A stretch of DNA of 64,000 bases from Marinobacterium sedimentorum (GTDB lineage Bacteria; Pseudomonadota; Gammaproteobacteria; Pseudomonadales; Balneatricaceae), in assembly GCF_024267675.1 (NCBI RefSeq), contig NZ_JALDYX010000003.1, forward strand, positions 1 through 64,000. Direction: 5' to 3'. A program made the position numbers and the translations under genes. The notes under the pieces are model-generated. The model ran no database searches and was not told the origin of the DNA. It saw only the letters and a program-made list of their open reading frames with translations. Below, piece after piece: positions 36,737 through 45,836 of the stretch (position 1 is the first letter of the stretch; every line of letters starts with the position of its first letter).

Positions 36737-37612
36737 ATGCTCCCTGACCCCTTCCCCGTGAAATCGACGGACTATGCGATCACTATCGATGTCGAGGATT
36801 ACTTCCACGTGGCGGCGTTCGAATCTGTTATCTCCCCCGATCGCTGGGACCAGTATCCCTGTCACATTGAAACCAATGTCCAGCGCATTATGGCGTCATT
36901 GGATGCAACGCCGGGAAAGTCGACCAAAGCCACTTTTTTTGTCCTCGGCTGGGTCGCCGAGCGTTACCCCGCCCTGATTCGGGAAATCGCAGCGCTTGGC
37001 CATGAAATCGCCAGTCACGGCTACCATCACCAGCGCCTGAATCATCTTTCTCAAGACGAATTCCGGCAGGATGTCTCAGCGTCCAAAGCGCTGCTGGAAG
37101 ATCTAATCGGTGCGCCTGTGGCCGGCTATCGGGCCCCCAGCTTTTCGATCGATGAAAACAGGCCCTGGATTCAGGATGAGCTTCGGGAGGCAGGATACCG
37201 GTACAGTTCAAGCATCAACCCCGTACCCCATGATCTGTATGGCTACCGGCACGCGCCACGCACACCGTTCCTGTGGGAGAACGGCCTACTTGAAATCCCG
37301 GTGGCCACGGCTGAGGTGCTCAACCGACGTATACCCTGCGCCGGAGGCGGCTACTTCAGACTCTACCCCTATGCCTTGTCGAAACAGCTACTGCAACAGG
37401 CCGCCCGGCAGCTCGCCGGGCCCATCGTTTTTTATGTTCACCCCTGGGAAATCGCGCCCGACCAACCGAGGATTCAATCGGCTTCGGTTAAATCCAGGTT
37501 TCGGCACTATGTGAACCTGCACCGGACTCTGCCGAGGCTGGAGCGTCTGCTAAGCGACTTCCATTGGGGAAAAATGTCTGATCTGCCGGTCGTCATCCAT
37601 CACTCAAAGTAA
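36737..37612 (+). CDS. XrtA system polysaccharide deacetylase (TIGR03006 type)
   Basis: A 291-residue NodB-fold enzyme with the subfamily start YAITIDVEDYFHVAAFE (Asp/Glu/Asp near 18-21). Further motifs are TKATFFVLGWVAERYP, SHGYHHQRLN (metal His94 and His98), GYRAPSFSI, and a final FYVHPWEI. It deacetylates EPS sugars, probably N-acetyl groups. In related loci it follows the secretion ATPase; here the HprK operon, prsRK and protease lie between them on the other strand. No signal peptide is visible, usual for this subfamily. Confidence 0.93.
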   Translation: MLPDPFPVKSTDYAITIDVEDYFHVAAFESVISPDRWDQYPCHIETNVQRIMASLDATPGKSTKATFFVLGWVAERYPALIREIAALGHEIASHGYHHQRLNHLSQDEFRQDVSASKALLEDLIGAPVAGYRAPSFSIDENRPWIQDELREAGYRYSSSINPVPHDLYGYRHAPRTPFLWENGLLEIPVATAEVLNRRIPCAGGGYFRLYPYALSKQLLQQAARQLAGPIVFYVHPWEIAPDQPRIQSASVKSRFRHYVNLHRTLPRLERLLSDFHWGKMSDLPVVIHHSK

Positions 37613-37780
37613 ACGCAAGAGTATGATGCCGCTTGGCCTTCAATGTCTCGGCCGATAAATAGCTCCCCCGAAACCAGGCACCTCCGAAAAGCGGACCTTT
37701 TTGTAACCGCGACCTGAACCCGAGATCAACGCATATGCACGTCATATGGGAATCGGAGTGATAGTGAAGTGGAAAAACGA

Positions 37781-37811
37781 AAGCCTCCTCGAACTAGACT
37801 CGAGGAGGCTT
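37781..37811 (-). terminator. Intrinsic terminator after the PepA-like gene
   Basis: A perfect 12-base stem, aagcctcctcga and tcgaggaggctt, encloses a 7-base loop. On the minus strand it is followed by tcgtttttcc, making a good intrinsic terminator for the gene ending at 37849. On the plus strand it could also help end transcription from the deacetylase. Confidence 0.88.
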
Positions 37812-37848
37812 ATTTCGACCTGACTTTTTAACCTGACAATGAACCCGC

Positions 37849-39540
37849 TTACCTCAGATCAAAGCCGGTCAAAGGATGGATCTGGAAGTTACCGCCGTTG
37901 AGATAGCCGTATACCTCGTAGATCAGGTTGTCCTTATTGATATTGGTGACCTCGCCGTCCTCATTGAGCGTGGGCACGACACCCTCGTAGATCCTGATAT
38001 GGTAGAAGTCCGCGCAGCCGCAGTCAGCAATATTGTCGGTGACCGGAGGATTGGCGAACGGGTCGTTGCCGGACCCCATGGGCGGGCAGACGGCGCCTTC
38101 TTCCACCTTATTGCCGGGCTCGCCCAGATCCTCGATATGAACCTGGAACCAGTGAACGGTCGCCGGATCCTGGCCGGGCTTGTTACCCACGGGCTCAGGC
38201 TGGATATCGTAGAACGCCGCATCCACCACACCCACACTGTGTACCAGCTCTGGGTTTTTCCAGCTGAGATTCTTGAAGGTACCAATACCAACGAAGTCGA
38301 TCTGCTTGTTGGGCGCAGGCCTGGCCTGCTTGCACCAGCCATTATCCGTACAGATGATCTCGTCGATCTCGGTGCCGTCCGGCGCGCTGGCGGTACCGGC
38401 ATGGAAGGTGAATTTCAGGTTATTGGCGCTGTCATGGTTGGAGTGGGTCCATTCGCCCTTGGGCTGGGGCTGCAGCGCCGTATTGGCGCCGGCCTGGCCG
38501 CCCATGGTGTAGCGGTAGGGCTCCAGCGCAACAATACTGGACTTCTTACCTTTGCCTTTGGTGACTGTGGGGGTCATCAGCCCCTCTGCGACTGTGCCGT
38601 CCCAACCTGCCGCGCCGTTCTCGAAAATCCCCGCAGTGTCATTGCCGCCGCCTGTCACCCGGCAGGCCATTTCCGGAGGGATAAACTCGAAGGCGTTATT
38701 AGGGTCAATCTGCAGGAGAATGTCGGGTCCCGATAGGCCGTTGACGGCGCCGGGGTCGACGGGGTCGAGTGCCCCTGCTATGGGGCTTAGGTCGAAGTTC
38801 ATGGACGGGTTGGTTTGCTTGAAGCTGACGACCTGGCTGTTATTAAAGGGGAGTATGGTGCCCAGATCGACCCCACTAGGGAAGAAGTCCTTGTTCACAT
38901 ACTGCACCAGCACTGCGAGTTGCTGGGAGCCTTGCCCCAATACAGTCTTTGTCCCGGGCCAGTTGTTGGTACCAAACTCATCCAGGTCCGCCTGTAAGGG
39001 AATACCATTCAGATCGGTATTCTGTGTAAAGTTACCCGACAAAGCCGTCAGTTGCCCGCGGAGTATCGGCAGGCCGTCACTGAACCCGGTGCCCGCCAGG
39101 GGATTCGCATTGGGGTTATCGTCATAGTACATTTCGAAGTAATTGTCCCCGGTGGCGGGGTCCAGCGCGAGCAGCACTATGGTGCCGTCTGAGTTGGAGG
39201 TAACCTCGACGCCGTTGGCCAGGAACACGGTGATTTCGTAACTGACGTTAAGCCCAGGCGGATTTATAACGATCCCGTCAGGATTTACCGCGGCGGCCAG
39301 CGCCGAGTGGGAGTACGCCTGGGCACTCACCATTGAACTTACTGCAACCGGGATTTCGTCCTTGATCACGGTGCTGCCCGGTAACCAGTCCAGGGAACCG
39401 ATGGTAAAGGCGCCGCCGCCACCCTGGCCGTCCGGATCGAACTCAACCGGCGTGGATGCCTGAGCGTACGCCAAAGGCAGGCACAAACCGATGGCCAATG
39501 CCATTGGGAAAAACCTGTTAGTAAAACGTCTAATATTCAT
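37849..39540 (-). CDS. PepA-like secreted protein without PEP-CTERM anchor, with C-terminal extension
   Basis: 563 residues from the ATG at 39540, which has an aaggag site 7 bases upstream. After a signal peptide (FFPMALAIGLCLPLAYAQAS) the first ~280 residues parallel the neighbouring PepA-like protein. Shared segments include FDPDG, a GSLDWLPGS segment, NPLAGTGFSDG, ALSGNFT, KQTNPSMNF and GLSGPDILLQ. The remaining ~280 residues are a different domain, Gly/Asn/Cys-rich (CRVTGGGND, CGCADFYHIRIYEG), ending without any PEP-CTERM motif. It is probably a paralogue released to the medium or matrix rather than sorted by XrtA (inference). Confidence 0.85.
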   Translation of the reverse strand: MNIRRFTNRFFPMALAIGLCLPLAYAQASTPVEFDPDGQGGGGAFTIGSLDWLPGSTVIKDEIPVAVSSMVSAQAYSHSALAAAVNPDGIVINPPGLNVSYEITVFLANGVEVTSNSDGTIVLLALDPATGDNYFEMYYDDNPNANPLAGTGFSDGLPILRGQLTALSGNFTQNTDLNGIPLQADLDEFGTNNWPGTKTVLGQGSQQLAVLVQYVNKDFFPSGVDLGTILPFNNSQVVSFKQTNPSMNFDLSPIAGALDPVDPGAVNGLSGPDILLQIDPNNAFEFIPPEMACRVTGGGNDTAGIFENGAAGWDGTVAEGLMTPTVTKGKGKKSSIVALEPYRYTMGGQAGANTALQPQPKGEWTHSNHDSANNLKFTFHAGTASAPDGTEIDEIICTDNGWCKQARPAPNKQIDFVGIGTFKNLSWKNPELVHSVGVVDAAFYDIQPEPVGNKPGQDPATVHWFQVHIEDLGEPGNKVEEGAVCPPMGSGNDPFANPPVTDNIADCGCADFYHIRIYEGVVPTLNEDGEVTNINKDNLIYEVYGYLNGGNFQIHPLTGFDLR

Positions 39541-39670
39541 ATTGGAGCTCCTTGTAACCGATTCTGTAATAACCAAGTTTTTAAGAGCCATCCGATAGCC
39601 TGGTGAAAAAAGGACTGTGACATCACTGGCACAATCCTTGTCGATACTTGCTTGTTACTTGCCCGCTAGA

Positions 39671-40705
39671 TTAGCTCTTTCTGGCGAACTGGTTCCGGCT
39701 TCCAAACCCCAGGAACAGCAGCCCCAGAGCAAAGAGCAGTACTGTACTGGGCTCAGGAACTTCCGTGGTTACAAAGCCAGAGTTGGCGTCCGTCTGGAAC
39801 AGGATATCGGGCCCGCTGAAGCCGTTGACAGCGCCAATGTCAGGGATGATGACTGAACCGTCAAATTGCATGGACGGATTGGTCTGCTCGAACGGCAGGA
39901 TATTGGAGGTATTGAAGAACAGGTCCTGCACCAGGGCCGAGACATTGGATATAAAGAAATCATAGTCCTGGAAAGTCACGTCAGCCACCAGTTGGGTGGA
40001 ACCTTCGCCGCTGATGGTTTGCTGTCCACCCCATTGGTCTGCGCCAAATTGGTCCAGGAGGGTGGTTTGCAGGGTGTCGCCGGCATTGAAGTCTCCACTG
40101 TTATCAACATCCACGAATGTGAAGTCGGCGGTGAAGTTGCCGCTGAGGCTGACCAACTCGGCGCTCAGGATCAACTGCCCGTCACGATAACCAGTACCCG
40201 CCAGCGGGTTGTTTTGTGTGCCGGCAGAAAAATCGTCGTAATAGATTTCGAAGAAATTGACAGTTTGGGTGCCGGCCTCCACCAGGGTGATGGTCTGGGA
40301 GAAGGTGTAAATATCGTTGCCACCGCCAATACCGTCGCCGCCATCGCTCACCAATGTAGTGGCCGAGGTGTCTACGCTTTCGATTGTTTCCGTAAAGCCC
40401 GCGACAAAGGTGATTTCAAAATTGGTATTAAGCCCGCTTGGCCCAATGCCGATGCCCATATCATTTACCAAGATACCCAGGGATGCGTGGGAGTAGGATA
40501 CGACGTCGTCTCCCTCTGCAGTGGGAATGGTGTTGACGGACAGGGTGCTGCCCGGCGCCCAATCGAAGGAACCTACATTAATGGTACCGTTGGCGGCTTC
40601 ACCCGTGCCATCGGGGTCAAACATGACTGTGTCGGTGGCGAACACCGGCGCCGACAGGGTGCAGGCCAGGGCGAAACCCGCGGCCAAGAGTGTTTTCTTG
40701 TTCAT
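39671..40705 (-). CDS. pepA: PEP-CTERM surface protein, PepA-like (flocculation-associated type)
   Basis: 344 residues from the ATG at 40705 (aggtga 5 bases upstream). A signal peptide (LLAAGFALACTLSAPVFA) is followed by FDPDGTGEAANG, FDWAPGS, NPLAGTGYRDG, LSGNFT and QTNPSMQFDG. The C-terminus is a classical PEP-CTERM: VPEPS, a hydrophobic helix, then basic RNQFARKS. It should be exported, sorted by XrtA and become linked to the envelope or EPS. PepA-type proteins are known floc/aggregation factors dependent on RpoN and PrsKR. A sigma-54-like promoter and T-rich upstream elements precede it. Confidence 0.88.
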   Translation of the reverse strand: MNKKTLLAAGFALACTLSAPVFATDTVMFDPDGTGEAANGTINVGSFDWAPGSTLSVNTIPTAEGDDVVSYSHASLGILVNDMGIGIGPSGLNTNFEITFVAGFTETIESVDTSATTLVSDGGDGIGGGNDIYTFSQTITLVEAGTQTVNFFEIYYDDFSAGTQNNPLAGTGYRDGQLILSAELVSLSGNFTADFTFVDVDNSGDFNAGDTLQTTLLDQFGADQWGGQQTISGEGSTQLVADVTFQDYDFFISNVSALVQDLFFNTSNILPFEQTNPSMQFDGSVIIPDIGAVNGFSGPDILFQTDANSGFVTTEVPEPSTVLLFALGLLFLGFGSRNQFARKS

Positions 40706-40795
40706 GTGCGTCACCTACTTAGGTTGCCCGTCAGGTTGCCAGCCTGCGTGGATATTTGAACTCGACTCGAAGAGTCAACTGAACACTCAATACAA

Positions 40796-40811
40796 AGCAC
40801 AACCCATGCCC
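40796..40811 (-). promoter_or_regulatory. Sigma-54-like promoter of pepA
   Basis: Minus strand GGGCATGGGTTGTGCT keeps the GG-N10-GC core, with good agreement to the sigma-54 consensus at CA, G and the final T. The predicted start near 40785 leaves an 80-base leader. The -24 part overlaps one arm of a 9-base inverted repeat (catgccctt 40805-40813, aagggcatg 40835-40843). Confidence 0.7.
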
Positions 40812-40841
40812 TTTTAATTATTTCCTTTAAAAACAAGGGCA

Positions 40842-40901
40842 TGTATTTTTTTTGACAGGCTCACAGATGGGCCTTGGGGGGAGGGTGTAAAAAAAACTGA
40901 C
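40842..40901 (-). promoter_or_regulatory. Paired T/A-rich putative PrsR enhancer sites upstream of pepA
   Basis: Two related elements occur: GTCAGTTTTTTTTACA at 40886-40901 and GTCAAAAAAAATACA at 40842-40856 (minus strand). The first is almost identical to the element upstream of the Tat operon. It is centred about 108 bases upstream of the predicted pepA start. Confidence 0.5.
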
Positions 40902-40928
40902 GCGATACGAACAGACATCTGAAGATTT

Positions 40929-41603
40929 TTAAGCCGCCGTGGTCGGGGCCTTGAGCAGGCGGGCAGGATTGCCACCCCAAATTTCCCCGGGGGCGATCTG
41001 GGTGCCCTTGCCCACCACGGCGCCCGCCGCCACCATGGCCCCATCGCCGATGGTGACACCACTCATCACAATGGCCTTGGCGCCCACGGTGACATTGTCG
41101 CCGATGCGAATCCTGGCGTGTGACAGATGATGTCCTTCCAGCGCATGGCTGAACAGCACGGCATCGTGCCCGATGAGCGTATTGGCCCCGAGTTCAGTAA
41201 GCGGTGGGTCCATAATGACCCCGGCGCTGTAGCTGTTGTCCCCCAGGCGGGCACCCAGGGCCTGGTAGAGCAGACGCATCAGGGGTGTGGGCAGCAGGTG
41301 ATTGCGGGTCAGGGGGTAGAACAGGAGCAGGTAAAACAGCAGGTACACCTGATAGCCGAACTCCTCCCGGGAATGCTCGGCGATTTCACCTTCACGGATG
41401 GGATAGTAGTGCAGGAAAACCCGATAGACGGCGATACCGCAGAGATACACCAGGAGAACCCAGCCAAGGGTCATGAGCACACCGCGAAAGTCCCCCAGGG
41501 GAAGCCTGCCCAACAGGAGATAGTTGATGACGCTGGCCAGGGCCAGGACTAGCGACAGCAACAGGACAAAAGTCAGGACCGGAGCGGCGGTAATCTTGCG
41601 CAT
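40929..41603 (-). CDS. Membrane-anchored hexapeptide-repeat acyltransferase
   Basis: A 224-residue protein. Two transmembrane helices lie at about 8-30 and 42-62. After a linker, a left-handed beta-helix acyltransferase domain runs from about residue 115 to 215 (IGHDAVLFSHALEGHH, IRIGDNVTVGAKAIVMSGVTIGDGAMVAAG), ending IWGGNPARLL. Such enzymes acetylate sugars; the domain is also found fused to amino-acid adenylating enzymes. It is the last gene of the run ThiF-nitroreductase, GT1, prsT, acyltransferase. It probably O-acetylates a glycan or a carried intermediate at the inner membrane. Confidence 0.85.
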   Translation of the reverse strand: MRKITAAPVLTFVLLLSLVLALASVINYLLLGRLPLGDFRGVLMTLGWVLLVYLCGIAVYRVFLHYYPIREGEIAEHSREEFGYQVYLLFYLLLFYPLTRNHLLPTPLMRLLYQALGARLGDNSYSAGVIMDPPLTELGANTLIGHDAVLFSHALEGHHLSHARIRIGDNVTVGAKAIVMSGVTIGDGAMVAAGAVVGKGTQIAPGEIWGGNPARLLKAPTTAA

Positions 41604-41654
41604 GACTATTCCCTAGAAGAGTGGCTTGCCGGGACTTTTGCCCGGTACTCGCGA

Positions 41655-44465
41655 TCAACCACTCAATTCATCCAGTAATTTCTGCGCCTGCTGCTTGCCG
41701 GGGAAGGCCGCCTTGCTGTTCAGCAACTCGGTCAGCACCTGGGTGGCCCGCTGCTTGTCCCCGCTTTGCACCAGGGCCTGGGCCAGGTGGAAATGGATCT
41801 CGGCATTTCCCGGGGCCTGCTGCACGGCATTCTCCAGCAGCCGCACGGCACGTGCCTCCTGCCCCGGCTGGGCCAGCAGAATCATCGCCAGAGTATCCTG
41901 TACCGGCGCCGTCGGGGATAAGCTATAGGCCTGTTCCGCATAGGCAACCGCCTTTTTGGGCTCGGTATCCCTGAGCAGCCAGGCGAGGTTGTTGAGGGCA
42001 ATGATATGGTCAGGGTTGCTGTCGAGGATGTCGATAAAGGCCTTCTGGGCTTCGGGTTTGCGATCCGCCAGCAGATAGAGATTGGCCAGATTGTACCGGA
42101 CCACGCCGTCATTCGGGTGTTTGTCGAGCCAGTCCTCCATGGGTTTGAAGGCCTGTTCCCGCTGCCCCGCCTGCCACAGGGCGAGGCCGTATTTCACCAC
42201 CAGGTCATTGCGCTCAGGAGCCAGCGCCAGGGCCTGCTGGTAAGCCTCAACCGCCTGTTTGGGGTCGTTAAGCGCGGTTGACACCTGAGCGTACTGGATA
42301 TAAACCTCCGGGTTGCGCGGGTGATCCTGCTTCAGTTTGTCGACCAATTCCCGAGCCTGGTCCCACTGCTGGCGCTGCATCATCAGACCAAGCATGGCAA
42401 TCCGGGTATCAAGGTTCGTCGGGTCCAGTTGATAGGCTTTTTCCAAAGCTACGGCGAAATTCTTCCCGTCCCCGTTCTTGTAGTAGGCCTGGGCCAGCAG
42501 GTAGTGATTAGGGGCCGACGCCGGCTGCTGGGCAATCAGGCGCTGGTAGCTATTAATGGCGCTACGGTAGTCCCCGGTTTCAGCCTGGGCTGTGCCCAGA
42601 ACACGGAGCACCGCCGTATCCTGCGGGGACGCAACGGCCGCTTCCCGGATCACCTGCAGCGCCCGCACGGCATTCCCGCGAAGAAGCAATGTCTTGCCGA
42701 GCAAGGCGGCGGGCTCGGCTTCCTCAGGGTTCTGCTGCCACACCTTTTCCAGCAGCGGCATGGCTTTTCCGTCCTGGCCGATCAGCAGGTAGAGCTTGGC
42801 CAGTGATAGGCTGATGCGCGCATGATCCGGGTGCTGCTTCAGGCTCTCTTCGTAAAAGCCCAGGGCCTGATTTATATCACCCCGCTGCAGGGCAAAAACC
42901 GCCAGGTTGTGGGAGGCGCTGGGGTTGCCCGGTGACAGCTCCAGTACTTTTTCAAAGGTCCACAGGGCCTGATCTCCCTGCCGGTTGGCGAGGAAAGCCC
43001 ACGCCAGGCCGAGATGGGCCGGGACGCTTCGGGGCTTCTTGGCCACCCAGCGCTCGGCGGATTCCAGTGCCTTGGCATTTTCGCCGGCCTGCAATTGGCC
43101 CAGAACCAGGCGCAATTCGAGATCTTCCGCGCCCGGTTCCAGTGCGATTGCCTTTTCCAGCTCGGCCGTAGCCTGATCGACCTCCCCCTGCGCCATCAGG
43201 GCAAGTCCAAGTTTGGAGCGCAGGTCGGCCGAGTCCGGCTCCAGCGCTACCAGTCGCTCCAGCTTTTCAATTGCCTGGGCCGACTTGCCCTGCATCAGTT
43301 CCAGGCCGGCCATCAGTTCAAGCGCATGGCGGTTGTCCGGGTCACGCTGCAGCACCGATTCGAGCAGCGGATACGCATTCTCCAGATCCCCCTTGCGCAG
43401 CTGCATGCCGGCCAGCACGCTCGCCGCCTGGCCGGATTCCGGTACCAGGTTGAGGACGTTTTTAAGGTAGGTGTCCGCCTGGAGCTCATTGCCCTGGACC
43501 AGATGGACCAGGCCCAGGTAATACTGTGCCGGGGCATAGTCGCCGTAACGGCTCAGAGCCTGTTCAAAGGCAGTCTGCGCGTCCCGGTACTGCTGTTGCT
43601 GGAACAGGATCAGGCCCCGGGCGAAATGTTTGCCCGGGTAATTATCCGAAAGCTGTTCGATATCCTTTTCAGCGCCTGCGATGTCCTTGCGCTGGATGCG
43701 CAGAAATACTCGCTGGGCGATGTATATCGATTTATTGGCCGCGACATCAATGGCCCTTGTGTAGGCCTCCTCTGCCGCCTCGAGGTTGCCGCCGGCTTCT
43801 TCGACCCTGCCCAGCTGGTTCAGCGCATCCGGATTGTCGGGCTGAAGTTTCAGCGCCTTGTCGACCCACTCCCGCGCACCATTCAGGTCACCTTTGGCCT
43901 GGCTGACCTGGGCCTGGCCCAGTAACACCACAACGGAGCGAGCGTCCAGTTCCAGCGCTTTATCCAGCTCCGACCGGGCCTCGCCAATTCTGCCGGTTTG
44001 TAACAGGCTCTTGCCACGCAGGGCCAGCAGTTCGGCCTGCTGTTCCGGTGAAAGTGAATCCAGGGGACTGTTGTTTTCTAGAACTTCTGCATATTTCTGC
44101 TGAAGAAACAAAGCATTGGCCAGCGGAACCCGAACCGTCTGCTGGGCTATTCCCCTGCTCTGCGCCTGGTGCAACTCCTTTTCCGCGGAGACCCCGTCTC
44201 CCAGTTTTATATAGACCTGACCCAGTAACAGGCGGGCCTGGGCATTGTCCGGGTTGGTCTTGAGGGCGTTTTTCAACTCAACAACAGCGGTTTGAAATTT
44301 GCTCTGGGCCGCGGCCTCCCGTGCCTGCTGGAGGTATTCGTCATCCGTCAGGCTTTGGTCGCAGCCGTGCAGAATAAGTAACAGGAGCCCGCACAGCAGA
44401 AGCTGCCAGGTCTTTTTATGCAGGGGAAGCATGGCTGAAGGATTCACCAATTCCGAACGACGCAT
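41655..44465 (-). CDS. prsT: PEP-CTERM system TPR-repeat lipoprotein PrsT
   Basis: From the ATG at 44465 the protein has 936 residues, about the usual length for the PEP_TPR_lipo family. A signal peptide with lipobox ILHGC is followed by SLTDDEYLQQAREAAAQSK and about 20 tetratricopeptide repeats to the C-terminus (e.g. NPDNAQARLLLGQVYIKLGD). It should be anchored in the outer membrane or periplasm, scaffolding EPS or PEP-CTERM protein assembly. It is often linked with prsK/prsR; here it lies about 5 kb beyond them, between a GT1 and an acyltransferase gene. Confidence 0.94.
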   Translation of the reverse strand: MRRSELVNPSAMLPLHKKTWQLLLCGLLLLILHGCDQSLTDDEYLQQAREAAAQSKFQTAVVELKNALKTNPDNAQARLLLGQVYIKLGDGVSAEKELHQAQSRGIAQQTVRVPLANALFLQQKYAEVLENNSPLDSLSPEQQAELLALRGKSLLQTGRIGEARSELDKALELDARSVVVLLGQAQVSQAKGDLNGAREWVDKALKLQPDNPDALNQLGRVEEAGGNLEAAEEAYTRAIDVAANKSIYIAQRVFLRIQRKDIAGAEKDIEQLSDNYPGKHFARGLILFQQQQYRDAQTAFEQALSRYGDYAPAQYYLGLVHLVQGNELQADTYLKNVLNLVPESGQAASVLAGMQLRKGDLENAYPLLESVLQRDPDNRHALELMAGLELMQGKSAQAIEKLERLVALEPDSADLRSKLGLALMAQGEVDQATAELEKAIALEPGAEDLELRLVLGQLQAGENAKALESAERWVAKKPRSVPAHLGLAWAFLANRQGDQALWTFEKVLELSPGNPSASHNLAVFALQRGDINQALGFYEESLKQHPDHARISLSLAKLYLLIGQDGKAMPLLEKVWQQNPEEAEPAALLGKTLLLRGNAVRALQVIREAAVASPQDTAVLRVLGTAQAETGDYRSAINSYQRLIAQQPASAPNHYLLAQAYYKNGDGKNFAVALEKAYQLDPTNLDTRIAMLGLMMQRQQWDQARELVDKLKQDHPRNPEVYIQYAQVSTALNDPKQAVEAYQQALALAPERNDLVVKYGLALWQAGQREQAFKPMEDWLDKHPNDGVVRYNLANLYLLADRKPEAQKAFIDILDSNPDHIIALNNLAWLLRDTEPKKAVAYAEQAYSLSPTAPVQDTLAMILLAQPGQEARAVRLLENAVQQAPGNAEIHFHLAQALVQSGDKQRATQVLTELLNSKAAFPGKQQAQKLLDELSG

Positions 44466-44573
44466 GGTTATTGTTCTCCACCTTATGATTGATTCCCTGA
44501 GACCAACTTGGCCTGCAACAGCGGCCGGGCCATTAGAGCTTTGATAACTGTAGTTCAATACAGTCTTCATTTC

Positions 44574-45836
44574 TCAGGCTGTGGAGAGCTCCCGTGCAAC
44601 CAGGCTGGCAAAGTTTCTTTCTCCCCCATGGGCCGCAACCTGTGCCATGACCGCCATGGCACAGTCCCGATAACTGTCATTTCCCATCATCGCCTCGACC
44701 AGCTGTCGTAGCCGGGGAACGGTGGTTTGACCTGCGCGTATCAGGGTGCCAACCCCTGCCTGTTCCAGGTAGGACATATTCAGGTATTGATCCAGATTAC
44801 TGGCGATGCCGACAACAGGTACGCCAACGGCCAGCGCCTGCATGGTGGTGGGGCTGCCGCCATTACAGATCACCAGGCTGGCACGCGATGCCGCCTGTTC
44901 ACCGGGCAGATAGTCGGCAACCCAGACATTCTGCAGTTTTCGCTCTAACTGGATCATACCTGCAGTCGCAACAATAACGGTCACAGGCAATGGCGCTAAC
45001 GCTTGCAGAACTCTGGGCAACAGCTCGCTCTGTCCGGAACTGCCCAGGGTGAGATAGATAATCGGCTTGTCGGTAGGCAGTTCCTCCCACCATGGCGGTA
45101 GCGCAACACTGGGCGACCAATTGATGGGGCCTATATACCGGTGTGTCGCAGGACGCTCAAACGTGGGTATGAGTTCAGGAAGATCGGCATAAAGCGTCTG
45201 GTCTGCATCAGTATAGATACGCCTGAGATCCAGCCCCAGCGACGGCAGTCCGTGGTGCTTTCTGACCCGGTTCAGCGGCAGGGTATGCAGTGCAAACGCC
45301 AGGGGGCGCGCCAGCTTGAATAGCGCACCTGCCACCCCGGCACCAAACAATCGAGTAATCGGCAACTCTGGCACCCGATAATGTGGCCGGGCGTACGGGC
45401 TCCAGTAGGCATTGGTGATGGTCATATAGGGGATAGCCGCAAGGCGCGCGCTCACCGACAGGGACAGGCGGAAGTCCCCGATGATAAGGTCCGGGGAGAT
45501 CTCTTTGATCACCTCAAGGTCTTCGGTGACGTATTGCTGGAGCCTTTCACTGCTATAGAGCGGCCGCCCCTGGGCCAATGCCTCCAGAAATGCCCGACTG
45601 GAGATGGACTGGACGGGCCGCCAGGGTCTTTGCAGCGCCTGGAACAGCTCCCGGTATCGGGGATGGCAGGCAAAGTGAACGTCATAACCTGCGTCTTCCA
45701 GCACACGGGCCAGGACCATCGGTCTTGCAACATGTGCCAAAGTGACCGCTTCGGCGAAAAACAGCACACGCCTTTTGTGCATTTCGTCAGGCTTTTTGTG
45801 TTTATTTTCAGACGAATCCGACTGACGCTCATTCAT
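44574..45836 (-). CDS. Glycosyltransferase family 1 (MGT/UGT-like)
   Basis: A 420-residue GT-B fold enzyme. It has FFAEAVTLAHVARPMVLARVL at the N-terminus, WWEELPTDKPIIYLTLGSSG in the middle, and a C-terminal donor-binding segment VWVADYLPGEQAASRASLVICNGGSPTTMQAL. This last part resembles the UGT signature of macrolide, sterol and lipid glycosyltransferases. It likely glycosylates a small or lipid molecule rather than an undecaprenyl-linked chain. It overlaps the ThiF-nitroreductase gene by 4 bases (ATGA), suggesting that both act on the same compound (inference). Confidence 0.88.
   Translation of the reverse strand: MNERQSDSSENKHKKPDEMHKRRVLFFAEAVTLAHVARPMVLARVLEDAGYDVHFACHPRYRELFQALQRPWRPVQSISSRAFLEALAQGRPLYSSERLQQYVTEDLEVIKEISPDLIIGDFRLSLSVSARLAAIPYMTITNAYWSPYARPHYRVPELPITRLFGAGVAGALFKLARPLAFALHTLPLNRVRKHHGLPSLGLDLRRIYTDADQTLYADLPELIPTFERPATHRYIGPINWSPSVALPPWWEELPTDKPIIYLTLGSSGQSELLPRVLQALAPLPVTVIVATAGMIQLERKLQNVWVADYLPGEQAASRASLVICNGGSPTTMQALAVGVPVVGIASNLDQYLNMSYLEQAGVGTLIRAGQTTVPRLRQLVEAMMGNDSYRDCAMAVMAQVAAHGGERNFASLVARELSTA

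Noticed and set aside
39580..39610. GG-N10-GC (ggctatcggatggc, minus strand) before the second PepA-like gene
   Set aside because: Only the spacing fits; the inner consensus is absent, so read-through from pepA is more likely.
39626..39641. Plus-strand tggcacaatccttgtc, resembling a sigma-54 promoter
   Set aside because: The essential -12 GC is GT, and it would point into the 3' end of pepA in antisense direction.
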